From: UBA1351 sp963677885
GTDB lineage: Bacteria > Bacillota > Clostridia > Lachnospirales > Vallitaleaceae
Length of the DNA stretch: 64,000 nt
Direction: 5' to 3'
Assembly (NCBI GenBank): GCA_963677885.1
Contig: OY782500.1
Coordinates: 372,001-436,000, forward strand
This document shows positions 17,015 to 25,557 of this stretch, piece by piece; positions within the stretch are counted from its first letter, which is position 1; the number at the start of each line of letters is the position of its first letter. The notes under the pieces were generated by a model, which made no database searches, was not told the DNA's origin, and was given only the letters and a program-made list of their open reading frames with translations. Both the position numbers and the translations under genes were made by a program.

Positions 17015-17805
17015 TAGTACTCTCCTTTCAACTTTAGTTTTAGTCGTCTCATGTTATAATTTTTATAGTATATTGTATCATATAATCCGACCATCTGATG
17101 TCCTTGCAACAAATAGTCAGGATTTCTTCTAAATAATAAATTAGCCCCTTCTTCACCAAGGGTTTTCGCACAATAATCATAAGCTTTATCCAACACAGGT
17201 CGTCTTCTATTGCTTCTATGACCATCTGAAGAGATAATATGAACCATGCCTCTACTCATAAGTTTATGAGCAGCTTTGTAATGTTCTTCATATTCTTTTT
17301 TCAACAAACTAGATCCATTTATCTGAAAACAATAACCTTTCTCAATCCATCTTTTTACTCTCTGGAAATCGGACAGAACAATATCCAACCGTTCAACATG
17401 GGCGATAAGAATCTGTTTTCCATTATTCACGATAATATCCATTAATTCTTCAGCCTGGCTCATTTTCATAAAGCTAGAAATTTCAACAAGCACATAATTC
17501 GAATCACCCAATGTATTAACCATACCCGATTCGATATCTTTAATACTCTCTGCTGTCAAAAACAATTCATTACCTTTGACAATTTCAAGTTGGATATGAT
17601 TAGAACTGCAATAAGAATTCAGTTCTTCTAATCTCACTTTGTAAATATGCAAATCATAGGGAAAAGTATCTCGCATATAATGTGAAGTTGCAACCATCTT
17701 TCTAGTTCCAGTATTAAATGCCATTTGAATCATTTCGACTGATTCTTCAAAATCTCTAGCTCCATCATCAACACCATATACAATATGTGTATGTATATCT
17801 ATCAT
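17014..17805 (-). CDS. CpsB/CapC-type manganese-dependent tyrosine phosphatase (PHP domain)
   Basis: 263 residues. PHP-fold phosphatase that dephosphorylates the BY-kinase tail. Metal ligands are visible in DIHTHIVYGVDDGA (residues 3-16), in ATSHY (about 39-43), in LIAHVERL (about 133-140) and in ISSDGHR (about 192-198). Order cpsB-cpsC-cpsD with one-base overlaps is the standard Firmicute arrangement. Confidence 0.92.
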   Translation of the reverse strand: MIDIHTHIVYGVDDGARDFEESVEMIQMAFNTGTRKMVATSHYMRDTFPYDLHIYKVRLEELNSYCSSNHIQLEIVKGNELFLTAESIKDIESGMVNTLGDSNYVLVEISSFMKMSQAEELMDIIVNNGKQILIAHVERLDIVLSDFQRVKRWIEKGYCFQINGSSLLKKEYEEHYKAAHKLMSRGMVHIISSDGHRSNRRRPVLDKAYDYCAKTLGEEGANLLFRRNPDYLLQGHQMVGLYDTIYYKNYNMRRLKLKLKGEY

Positions 17806-18710
17806 TAATTCATCAATCCTATATATTTTTCAACGAGTTCCATAGCTTTTTCAATTTCTTCATCCGTTAAAATTCCCTCTAAATATTGCATAGCCTCTTC
17901 TCTTTCTTCATCAGTAAGACCACCTTCAGCTAATCCAAATAAATAAACAGTATCCAATTGATTATAGATATTTGCACCTATAACCAAATCCTGATCATTA
18001 ATCTCGCTTCTATTATCCTGGATCACTTCATCTAACCATTCATCCTTAATATAATTTTCCTTATCGGATTCTCCGGAGATATTTTCTTCAACAGGCTCCA
18101 TCGAATCAGAACCAGGACCTTCCGAAGCATCTGCCCCATTTACCATAGTTTCAGTATTGACATCTTCTGTTGAATTTTTATCATCATCACTTGGATTTTC
18201 AGCAGAATTATCAACTAAGCCTTCTTGTTCTTCCTGACTGGATTCTTCAATGATAGCTGGTTCTTCAGCTTGACTGGTAAGTTGGTTTCCCGATCCGGAT
18301 TCACTATTATTGTCATCTTTCAAAACATCAGGATTATCGTCTTCATCTAATACCTGTTCTTCACTATTAGCAGCAATATCTTCATCCTTTGTCTGGTCAG
18401 TATCAGACTCTGCTTCTTGCTCAATATTGATTTCTGCTTCTATGTTTTCGACAGATTGACTGCCCCCATTAATGATAGCTTCTGTTTCTTCATTGCTATC
18501 TAAACTTTTTTTGACAGTATCACTAGGTACATATTCATTATCCATTACAGTCTCATCTACTGGGTCTTTGAATCCACCTGTTATTAACACAACCAAAATA
18601 ATCACAAGTAAAACAGCACTGAAAACAGTCCCATACCTAAATATGGAAAGCTTAAGCCTTTTGTTTAGTTTTTTCTTCTTTCTTGAACTTCTTCGTGAAC
18701 GACTGGCCAT
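17805..18710 (-). CDS. acidic membrane-anchored protein at the head of the cps operon
   Basis: 301 residues. The N-terminus is very basic (RSRRSSRKKKKLNKRLKL), followed by one helix (VFSAVLLVIILVVLITGGF, about 29-47). The outer part is an Asp/Glu/Ser/Asn-rich low-complexity stretch (about 50-225). The C-terminal 70 residues are more ordered (GLAEGGLTDEEREEAMQYL...TDEEIEKAMELVEKYI). It has no recognised domain. It starts the cpsBCD unit and overlaps cpsB, which suggests a role in capsule assembly. Confidence 0.8.
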   Translation of the reverse strand: MASRSRRSSRKKKKLNKRLKLSIFRYGTVFSAVLLVIILVVLITGGFKDPVDETVMDNEYVPSDTVKKSLDSNEETEAIINGGSQSVENIEAEINIEQEAESDTDQTKDEDIAANSEEQVLDEDDNPDVLKDDNNSESGSGNQLTSQAEEPAIIEESSQEEQEGLVDNSAENPSDDDKNSTEDVNTETMVNGADASEGPGSDSMEPVEENISGESDKENYIKDEWLDEVIQDNRSEINDQDLVIGANIYNQLDTVYLFGLAEGGLTDEEREEAMQYLEGILTDEEIEKAMELVEKYIGLMN

Positions 18711-18799
18711 CTACTCTCTCCCACTAATCATTCCACTCTTCCTCGTGCACAACCAATCTATATAAAATCTCAAGCTGTGCATTTACAAAACATAAAACT

Positions 18800-18828
18800 A
18801 TTATACTAGAGAAACGCCCAATCCACAA
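18800..18828 (-). promoter_or_regulatory. promoter of the cps operon
   Basis: Minus strand TTGTGG (18823-18828), 17 bases, TATAAT (18800-18805); about 90 bases before the first gene. Confidence 0.6.
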
Positions 18829-18951
18829 GCTAATTTACCTGAATTTATAGTTTCATCAACATATTTTCAGACAAGAAGAATATTTTTTTTGCATATAACT
18901 CCCATGGATATTTATTCTTATAAAACATTTAATATTGAATAATTAGTCCCA

Positions 18952-18980
18952 TTGTTCTCATCCATCCTTTGAGCTATACT
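18952..18980 (+). promoter_or_regulatory. promoter of the YegP-like gene
   Basis: TTGTTC (18952-18957), 17 bases, TATACT (18975-18980); the ribosome site and ATG follow at 19040. Confidence 0.55.
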
Positions 18981-19039
18981 TTTCTTAGTAACTATATGAA
19001 TCAGAAACATTTATTAGTGCATTGGAAAGGAAGTAAAGG

Positions 19040-19222
19040 ATGGCAGGAAAATTTGAAGTTTACAAAGACAAAAGTGACAAATATCGTTTTCGTTTAAAAG
19101 CAAGCAATGGCCAGGTAATTGCCAGCGGTCAAGGTTATGCATCGAAAGAATCCTGTATGAAAGGGATTGAATCCGTTAAGAAAAACGCAGCAGAATCACC
19201 TGTTGTTGAAGTAGAAGAATAA
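19040..19222 (+). CDS. YegP family protein (DUF1508), single repeat
   Basis: 60 residues. The family core is plain: GKFEVYKDKSDKYRFRLKAS followed by NGQVIASGQGY and a lysine-rich helix (KESCMKGIESVKKN). Many family members have two such repeats; this has one. Function is unknown, though such small proteins are often stress-associated. GGAAAGGAAG precedes the ATG. The gene at 19280 follows in the same direction. Confidence 0.85.
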   Translation: MAGKFEVYKDKSDKYRFRLKASNGQVIASGQGYASKESCMKGIESVKKNAAESPVVEVEE

Positions 19223-19228
19223 GCTTAA

Positions 19229-19256
19229 AGAGTCTTAAATCTGTCGATTTACGACT
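19229..19256 (+). promoter_or_regulatory. hairpin before the ribosome site of the 19280 gene
   Basis: gagtc-ttaaatc-tgtc-gatttac-gactc folds as a hairpin without a T-run, ending about 15 bases before GGAGGT. It resembles the family C leader hairpins at 4384 and 38401 in the TAAATC/GATTTA stem, but less closely. Confidence 0.45.
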
Positions 19257-19279
19257 CCTTGATACACCCAGGAGGTAAC

Positions 19280-19483
19280 ATGAAAGAACTTATTTCAAAG
19301 TTAGTCAACCAGGCTGATATTGATGAGGCAACTGCCAAGAAAGTTATAAGTGTCCTTAAAGACTTTCTAGACGACAAACTTCCAGGCCCTATCGTCGATC
19401 AAGTCAGCAAAGTTCTAGACGGCATCGATGCCGACGACATGGATAACGCCCTAGATTCAATAAAAGGCCTTTTTGGCAAGTAA
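19280..19483 (+). CDS. small helical protein with LxDKLPGPI motif
   Basis: 67 residues, three helices. The segment DFLDDKLPGPIVDQVSKVLD resembles a widespread family of small proteins with a KLPxPIxxQIxxVLxG signature of unknown function. The ATG at 19280 lies four bases after AGGAGGT; an upstream TTG (19259) is not a likely start. It is followed by a good terminator, so this and the YegP-like gene form a two-gene unit. Confidence 0.75.
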   Translation: MKELISKLVNQADIDEATAKKVISVLKDFLDDKLPGPIVDQVSKVLDGIDADDMDNALDSIKGLFGK

Positions 19484-19494
19484 ATCAAACATCC

Positions 19495-19543
19495 AAAAGA
19501 GAGTTAGATCATTAAAATACTTAATGACATAACTCTCTTTTTT
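19495..19543 (+). terminator. terminator of the YegP/small-helical pair
   Basis: aaaagagagttag...cataactctcttttttatt: the gagagtta/taactctc stem and a T-run on the plus strand. Confidence 0.85.
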
Positions 19544-19724
19544 ATTACACTTAAATAAAACTTAACGATATCAACCTTTTCACAAATTTCGACATTAAAA
19601 GCATTTGAGGCGTTTTACAGCCTATGACCTTCGCATAATATATCCCATCTATTCAACCTTAAGCCACATAGCATTTCTAGACCACTTGTTTCTAATAATG
19701 CTCAACCTTCTTCCATTTCAATTA

Positions 19725-19804
19725 AGCAGCCCCATAGGCCTAAGCCATCCGAACGGCTTCACGAAGTGCGCAAGAGAGGAGGGCTTAGGCCTATGGGGCA
19801 ACTC
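19725..19804. repeat. variable-arm hairpin element, copy 1 (family B)
   Basis: Between agcag (left) and aactc (right), an 18-bp perfect inverted repeat (gccccataggcctaagcc / ggcttaggcctatggggc) flanks the conserved core ggcttcacgaagtgcgcaag. The core itself folds: CTT/AAG outside, CAC-GAA-GTG inside, CGC bulged. It lies just beyond the terminator of the ATPase gene. The core is shared with copies at 25403 and 28996, the arms are not. Confidence 0.9.
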
Positions 19805-19823
19805 AATCTGAATTCACCAAAAA

Positions 19824-19856
19824 AGCTGAACACTAATCAAGAATCAGTGTCCAGCT
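19824..19856 (-). terminator. terminator of the ATPase gene
   Basis: agctgaacactaat-caa-gaatcagtgtccagct forms a 14-bp stem; the A-run at its left is the U-tract on the minus strand. Confidence 0.8.
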
Positions 19857-19899
19857 CTAAAAATGCTCATATCATCAAAAGGTTCATACTCGGTAAGAT

Positions 19900-22605
19900 T
19901 TAAAGCTCAACATAATTATATTGAACCCCCAACCGTTCAAAAACATCCTTCTCCCTATGATGACAGGTTAAAATAATAATCTGTCTGGAAAGTCCGGCCA
20001 GCTGTTCCAACATCTGAACCAATCTGCCTCCATCATAATGAACGAAACTGTCATCGAGTATTAGTGGGATGTTGATGTTATCGGCCATCGCATCAATTAA
20101 ACCAATCCGTAGGGCAAAATAGATTTGATCAATAGTACCCTGACTAAGGCTTTCAATCTCTACAAACTCATCTGTCAAAAGGTCTTTAACCCGTAGATGA
20201 ATAGCCTCATCAAAGGTTACTTCATATTTATCTCCTATGACATGGTGGAGAATTTCATGAAGCCTGTCTAGAAGAGCGAAAGTGAACTTGCTTTTTATTT
20301 TGCCAGCTGCGCTTTTTAATAAGTCCAATGAGGATTCATAAAGGTCAATTTCCTGGTCCTTAACCTGAAGTTTATCTGCAATCTCTTCAAAAGTTTTAAG
20401 TGCCAGGGAATAAGGTTGGTGAAGTTTTTCAAAGTGTTCAGATTCAGCAGCCAGACGTTTGCATTTAAGCATTAAATCTTCATAGTAGGTCATTTTATCA
20501 AGCTTAACCTTCTTAAGATTTTCCAACTCTTTTTCCATATTGTCAAAATCGGCAATACTAATCTTATCGGTTTCAACCTGGTCTAGGGGTGAGAAGCCTT
20601 GATCTTCCATTAGCTCCTCTTTGTCAGACACGAGCTTCTTCAGCATCTCCTGATTCTTTGTCAATTCATCCCGGTACTCCTGATACTGCTCCAGGCTCCT
20701 TATAGATTCCAAGACATCTGCGTTCTCCAATTTTCTTTCCATGTCACTGAGTTCTTCTGACATTTTTCTGGAGGACTCTTCAAAATCCTTTTCGGTAGTA
20801 AGCTTTTTCTTATATTCATTAAATTGATTAAGACGTAAATTTAACAAGGCTTGGATATCATCAGCATCATCCAAGGGGTCACTGATAAACTCAAGCTGCT
20901 TACGGATGTCATCCAGTTTCGACTCGATTTTTTCCACAACCGTCTCTCTTCTGGCCATATTGTTGTTCAAATTGCTTTTTATGTCAATACGGCTTCTTAG
21001 ATCTGTCTTCTTCTCCTCATAAAGAGCGACAAATTCGCTTTCTGAATGAACACCAAAACGTTCGATAATATCATCCAGCTGTTCAGTGGCCTTTGCTAAT
21101 CTGGTATTGGTTTTACGCACTTCATCATGAATATTCTTCAGTTGAAATTCAAGTCCGATATGCTCTTTTTCCATATTTTTTCTGACAAAATACAAGATGA
21201 CAACACCAATCACCAAGGCCATAATGACAAAGAAAATCCAAAAAGCCCAGGTTGGACGGGCAAACATAGCTAAAGTTAATAGGGCTATAGCGATTTGCAT
21301 GGACAGGGAGGCAATTCTTGTATTGGAAAGTTGATTATCCTTGTCTACCATTTGTTCTTCTAGAGAGATGACAGAGGTAATGTTTTCTTTTTCTTCCTCG
21401 ATTCGATGTTTCCAAGAGCTTGTGTTTAAAAACCGTTGGTAGTGTTCATCGATGAGTCTTTCTTCTCCCTGAAAATCAAAATCATCCTTATAATCCGGTT
21501 GTAGAGCAAGCATTTCCTTCATCAGACTCCCTGTATCCTCTTCAATAGTTTTTAACTGTTGCTCAAGGAGTGAAAGGGCTTCGACTTTTTCAGCTACACG
21601 GTCAAATTTATCTTGATTACCGTAGAATTCAAGTTCCTGGGGACTAAACAAACTTTTATTATAGGTTACTTCCTGGTTAATAGCCTGGAGTTTTTCCTGA
21701 AGCTCATTAAGGTCTGCACTCATAGCATGACGATTCTCTTTGTTTCGGAGATAAAATTCTACGTCTTTTACACTGATGTCCTCATAGGGTTTCAGTTCAT
21801 CCAGTTTCATTTGTATTTCACTGAGTTGATTGTTGATCTTATGTAGGCGCTTGCTTTTCTTAAGTTGATCAACAACCTGGAGTTTGCTCAGGTCTTCATT
21901 AAGAGCGTCTATTTCTTCTTGAACCAAAGCTGCCTTTTGAGCATGCTTCATATAATCAATGGTCACCTTCTTATGAGAAGTTTGCTTGATTTCTATATCT
22001 CTTAGAAGTTCCTGGTAATGCTTGTAAGAAGCCTGCAGCGTTATATACTCAGCATCATTCTTAGCACTCAAAATCTTCTTTTCAATACGCTCAAGAGAAT
22101 CATTATATGAAATTGTACCGCTATTGGTGGCTTTGATGTTCATGATACGCTCTTGAACCTCATCAAGCATGCCTCTGCCTGTCTTAGCCGAAATATCAGT
22201 AATTCCAAGAACTCTAAGCATTTTATGCTCATTGCTTTTGATAATTTCATTATCAGGAGTTTGTCTATAGGGACCGATCCGATTGCCTTCCAAAAAAACT
22301 TTTATTCCTTTGGGCTTAAGAAAGTCTCTTTCAATGTGAAAACTATGGTCACCATCAACAAAATCCAGGTCACCTGCAAAAACCTCTTTATTTCCCCAGG
22401 GCTTATAACGTTTATAACGGTTCTCATCAACATCTAATCCGAATTGATAGGAGTTCAAATCATAAAGCATGGTTTCAATGAAGCCATGGATAGTCGATTT
22501 ACCTTTTTCATTATCTCCATAAAGAATATTAATGCCTTGGGTAAACTCAAAGCGACGATCTGTGTATTTTCCAAATCCACCTAAATATATTCCTCTTATG
22601 TACAA
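19900..22605 (-). CDS. YhaN/SbcC-like AAA-type ATPase with coiled coil
   Basis: 901 residues. Walker A GDNEKGKST (about residues 35-43) follows the ABC-type N-terminus IYLGGFGKYTDRRFEF. Long coiled coils fill about 180-720, interrupted near 425-470 by two membrane-type helices (SLSMQIAIALLTLAMFARPTW, FWIFFVIMALVIGVVILYF). The C-terminus carries the ABC signature (SLSQGTIDQIYFALR) and Walker B (IPLILDDSF). B. subtilis YhaN has this layout and pairs with the YhaO nuclease. Here the upstream partner (22610-23149) is short and lacks nuclease motifs. Only 4 bases separate the two genes. Confidence 0.85.
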   Translation of the reverse strand: MYIRGIYLGGFGKYTDRRFEFTQGINILYGDNEKGKSTIHGFIETMLYDLNSYQFGLDVDENRYKRYKPWGNKEVFAGDLDFVDGDHSFHIERDFLKPKGIKVFLEGNRIGPYRQTPDNEIIKSNEHKMLRVLGITDISAKTGRGMLDEVQERIMNIKATNSGTISYNDSLERIEKKILSAKNDAEYITLQASYKHYQELLRDIEIKQTSHKKVTIDYMKHAQKAALVQEEIDALNEDLSKLQVVDQLKKSKRLHKINNQLSEIQMKLDELKPYEDISVKDVEFYLRNKENRHAMSADLNELQEKLQAINQEVTYNKSLFSPQELEFYGNQDKFDRVAEKVEALSLLEQQLKTIEEDTGSLMKEMLALQPDYKDDFDFQGEERLIDEHYQRFLNTSSWKHRIEEEKENITSVISLEEQMVDKDNQLSNTRIASLSMQIAIALLTLAMFARPTWAFWIFFVIMALVIGVVILYFVRKNMEKEHIGLEFQLKNIHDEVRKTNTRLAKATEQLDDIIERFGVHSESEFVALYEEKKTDLRSRIDIKSNLNNNMARRETVVEKIESKLDDIRKQLEFISDPLDDADDIQALLNLRLNQFNEYKKKLTTEKDFEESSRKMSEELSDMERKLENADVLESIRSLEQYQEYRDELTKNQEMLKKLVSDKEELMEDQGFSPLDQVETDKISIADFDNMEKELENLKKVKLDKMTYYEDLMLKCKRLAAESEHFEKLHQPYSLALKTFEEIADKLQVKDQEIDLYESSLDLLKSAAGKIKSKFTFALLDRLHEILHHVIGDKYEVTFDEAIHLRVKDLLTDEFVEIESLSQGTIDQIYFALRIGLIDAMADNINIPLILDDSFVHYDGGRLVQMLEQLAGLSRQIIILTCHHREKDVFERLGVQYNYVEL

Positions 22606-22609
22606 ATCG

Positions 22610-23149
22610 TCACCTCCTCTTCATCGCATCAAGACCTATAGATGTAAGTTCTTTTTTTTGTTGAGCAGCGAATGATGAATCCAGTACCTCCGATATGTAA
22701 ATACCCATTAAGTCTTGTTTGTGATGCTCTAGCTCTTCAGAAAGTTCAGCTCTTAACTGGTCTTCTTCATAAGACGTCTCTTCCTCAACCTGCATAGTCT
22801 CTTCACCAAAAGAAATAATTGTCTTATCTTCGGTCAAAAAATCCAAATCATTTAGTCTCAAAAATAAGCGGATATGCTCATTCTCCATGGGTTTATATAA
22901 GGACTCATTTTTTACATCCAAAATTTCGCCAGATAAGGTATCTATGTCCTGAATATAAATAGGTCCTTCAATACCACCAAGGAAATTCATAAATTTAAGG
23001 ACACTGCCTATACTAATATCTTTGTCATAAAAGGTTTCGCCTATGAATACGACAGGTTGACCTTGTTCTTTGGAGATTTCCTCCATCAACCAATCGTATC
23101 GTTTATGTGTATCAATGGATTTATTAATATGAAGATCTTTGATTAGCAT
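22610..23149 (-). CDS. unknown protein, partner of the YhaN-like ATPase
   Basis: 179 residues, acidic. It begins MLIKDLHINKSIDTHKRYDW and shows no transmembrane helix and none of the metallophosphoesterase motifs (DxH, GDxxD, GNHE) expected of a YhaO/SbcD nuclease in this position. The C-terminal part is predicted helical and charged. It could be a shortened or replaced nuclease subunit with only the ATPase-binding region, but that is inference. The start has only a weak ribosome site. Confidence 0.7.
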   Translation of the reverse strand: MLIKDLHINKSIDTHKRYDWLMEEISKEQGQPVVFIGETFYDKDISIGSVLKFMNFLGGIEGPIYIQDIDTLSGEILDVKNESLYKPMENEHIRLFLRLNDLDFLTEDKTIISFGEETMQVEEETSYEEDQLRAELSEELEHHKQDLMGIYISEVLDSSFAAQQKKELTSIGLDAMKRR

Positions 23150-23310
23150 ATTATCGATTCAGTCAGTGGAGAATCCTCCATTATTGACTATCTCCTTTCA
23201 ATGATCTGATATTCCTGTCAACAATTTCCCTTCGTCTATTACTACTTTAATAGATTACAATAAGTGGTAATATATACCATTCTATCATTTACAGAGAATT
23301 GATACAATGT

Positions 23311-25203
23311 TTAGTGTGATTCTATATATTCATTGGCCACGTCCAGTCCAGACCCAGTCAAGCCAAATTCAATGGCCTTCATATAGAATTTTTTGGCCTC
23401 ACTGACTTCATCGACCTGATAGTGAGCATAGTTGGCACCTAGACCATAGTATCCTTGATAAGTGTCTGGAGCTGCATCTACATACTTCTCAAAAATACGT
23501 ATACTGTCAGTGAAACGTTGATTATTGTAATAGGACCACCCTAATTTTCCTAATATGATTGTATCATCCGATTTCAGGGCGATATATTTTTCATAATAGA
23601 ACACGGAATTCTCAAAATCGTTCATATCTGTATAAATATCTCCTAAGGCTTTAAGCGCCTGTAAATGGTTAGGCACCTCATCTAAAACCTTAAGATATTC
23701 TGTAATAGCCAACTGATTATTGCCCACATTTAGGGCAGCCTCAGCCCTTTCAAGATAATCACTGACATCTGCCATATCTAGGGTTACCGTTTGACTTTCC
23801 TGTAGCCATCCAACCTGGCCACCAAGAAATTCTGTTACAAACCGGACAGGAACATAGGATCTTGAATCTTTAATAGTAACCGGTATGTCCATTGTTCTTA
23901 TACTTCCGTTTACCATGACATCCATACTTCCCACTTGTAAAAGAAGCTCTGTATCATAACGTTGAATGGAGATAGAAGATGTTTGGGCATCCCAACCCAC
24001 TCTAGCGCCTAAAGCTTCCGTTATACCCCGTAATGGAACCAAGGTTCTATTATATTCACTGTTCAAATAAGGCTCTGTATCGAAAAACAGTTCCCTGCCA
24101 TTCAGTTCAATTTTAATAGGAGCCTTGTTCAATTCTTTAATAACCACAATATTACTTAAATCTCTGCCGGGCTCAAAGACATATTGTCCCCCAATGATCA
24201 GACCACTTGAAGCTCCTCCATCAAGGTTTAAAGCCTCAACCATTCCTAGGTTCAAAGCAATCTCTGCCAGTTCAAACACAGAAACTTCTGAAATAACTGC
24301 CATCCCTAACCTTCCTTGGCCATCTACACCAATGAGACTACGGGTTGATTGACTTTCATTGATTTTTGATTCCGTAAAACCTTCACTCACAGGATCAACA
24401 ACAATCTGGCCATCTCTAACCAAGGTTGGGCCTGCTCCTACCATGGTTCGAATGGAGTCAAAATTAATCTTTTCTCCAATATAGGAGGAATTCTCTACAT
24501 CGTTTTCATAATACTCTATGTCATAAGCAGCTTGAATACCTATTTCAAACTTATCAATCATGGATTGATCCTTGGTTAACAAAAGAAAACCATCATCTGG
24601 AATTTGAAAAGTTCCTCTTTCTATGGCAATTACATAACCTTTGTCCACTTGAATTGCAGTAAACTCATGTTCAGGCATAGGCCCCTTATAATATTTATCA
24701 AAAATCATAACTGCATCACTGGAATCATACCAATGATTAATATTCCAGGCATACCAATTATTAGGCCATTCCCATTGGCCATTAAGTCCTCCGACTATTT
24801 TTCCATATATATCACCTGTTACAAAGTTGTTGTCCTTGTCCACCATAAAAACCGAACCTGTGTTGGCTATATGTTTAAGGCGGCCGTCACTGTATAGAGT
24901 ACCTTGGGCCTGCATATCAGTATATGCACTAAAAAAGCTTCCGTTTATAGCTGCTATAGCTTGTCCATCTGAATCATTACTGGACTCATAAATAGTCATC
25001 ATCTCATCAACCTGCCCAAGACCTCCACCAGCAAGTACAGATTCAACCCGAATTTTCTCATTTGTCAAATCAGTCCAAATAACCCTGACACTCTTGACCT
25101 GATCCCCATATTCAACAGTCCTGACTTCCTCCTCAGCTTGACCAAGAATGACTGTCGTCCCCAAGATCATAAAAATAATTAGAAACATCAATCCTTTTTT
25201 CAT
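23311..25203 (-). CDS. secreted phosphodiester glycosidase (NAGPA) with copper-amine-oxidase-N and TPR domains
   Basis: 630 residues. Signal peptide at 1-23. Residues about 25-345 are an NAGPA/phosphodiester glycosidase domain with AINGSFFS, SRSLIGVD and EALNLDGGASSG. Residues about 350-470 form the two-part copper amine oxidase N-like domain (TLVPLRGITEALGARVGWD, YVPVRFVTEFLGGQVGW). The last 150 residues are TPR repeats (about 475-620). The enzyme class removes GlcNAc-phosphodiester-type groups; with the glycopolymer genes elsewhere in the window a wall-polymer substrate is plausible but unproved. Confidence 0.88.
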   Translation of the reverse strand: MKKGLMFLIIFMILGTTVILGQAEEEVRTVEYGDQVKSVRVIWTDLTNEKIRVESVLAGGGLGQVDEMMTIYESSNDSDGQAIAAINGSFFSAYTDMQAQGTLYSDGRLKHIANTGSVFMVDKDNNFVTGDIYGKIVGGLNGQWEWPNNWYAWNINHWYDSSDAVMIFDKYYKGPMPEHEFTAIQVDKGYVIAIERGTFQIPDDGFLLLTKDQSMIDKFEIGIQAAYDIEYYENDVENSSYIGEKINFDSIRTMVGAGPTLVRDGQIVVDPVSEGFTESKINESQSTRSLIGVDGQGRLGMAVISEVSVFELAEIALNLGMVEALNLDGGASSGLIIGGQYVFEPGRDLSNIVVIKELNKAPIKIELNGRELFFDTEPYLNSEYNRTLVPLRGITEALGARVGWDAQTSSISIQRYDTELLLQVGSMDVMVNGSIRTMDIPVTIKDSRSYVPVRFVTEFLGGQVGWLQESQTVTLDMADVSDYLERAEAALNVGNNQLAITEYLKVLDEVPNHLQALKALGDIYTDMNDFENSVFYYEKYIALKSDDTIILGKLGWSYYNNQRFTDSIRIFEKYVDAAPDTYQGYYGLGANYAHYQVDEVSEAKKFYMKAIEFGLTGSGLDVANEYIESH

Positions 25204-25238
25204 ACACGACCCCTTTCCAACTCTCCTATATTACTTTC

Positions 25239-25267
25239 AGTTTACCCAAAAGAATAAAATATTTCAA
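25239..25267 (-). promoter_or_regulatory. promoter of the NAGPA gene
   Basis: Minus strand TTGAAA (25262-25267), 17 bases, TAAACT (25239-25244), about 35 bases before the ATG. Confidence 0.6.
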
Positions 25268-25402
25268 GTAAGATATATAAAGACCCTTAAATAACTCTAG
25301 TTCAGTCATTTAATTATAACTCTCACTAATTCAAGACCTTATACATATTTAAATTCCTTCAGAAACTAAAGCCTTAGCCAGCTATTATTGTCTTTACTAA
25401 AC

Positions 25403-25484
25403 AGCAGAAATGGGGAGACAAGCCCTTTGGACCGGCTTCACGAAGTGCGCAAGGGCCAAAGGGCTTGCCTCCCCATTTCAACTC
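25403..25484. repeat. variable-arm hairpin element, copy 2 (family B)
   Basis: After agcag, 24-bp arms (gaaatggggagacaagccct... / ...agggcttgcctccccatttc) pair with one mismatch around accggcttcacgaagtgcgc-aagg, then aactc. The core is identical to copy 3 and nearly identical to copy 1. It sits 20-30 bases beyond the terminator of the SLH gene. The rest of the 25204-25557 gap holds only the promoter and terminator listed. Confidence 0.92.
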
Positions 25485-25507
25485 ATTAAGTCAAAAAGAC
25501 AAAAAAA

Positions 25508-25540
25508 GCTGCTGCACCGACTTTAAGTCAGCACAACAGC
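25508..25540 (-). terminator. terminator of the SLH gene
   Basis: gctgctgcaccgactt-t-aagtcagcacaacagc imperfect stem with seven A on its left, that is a U-tract on the minus strand, 18 bases after the stop. Confidence 0.75.
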
Positions 25541-25557
25541 ATTTTAAATCCAAATCT

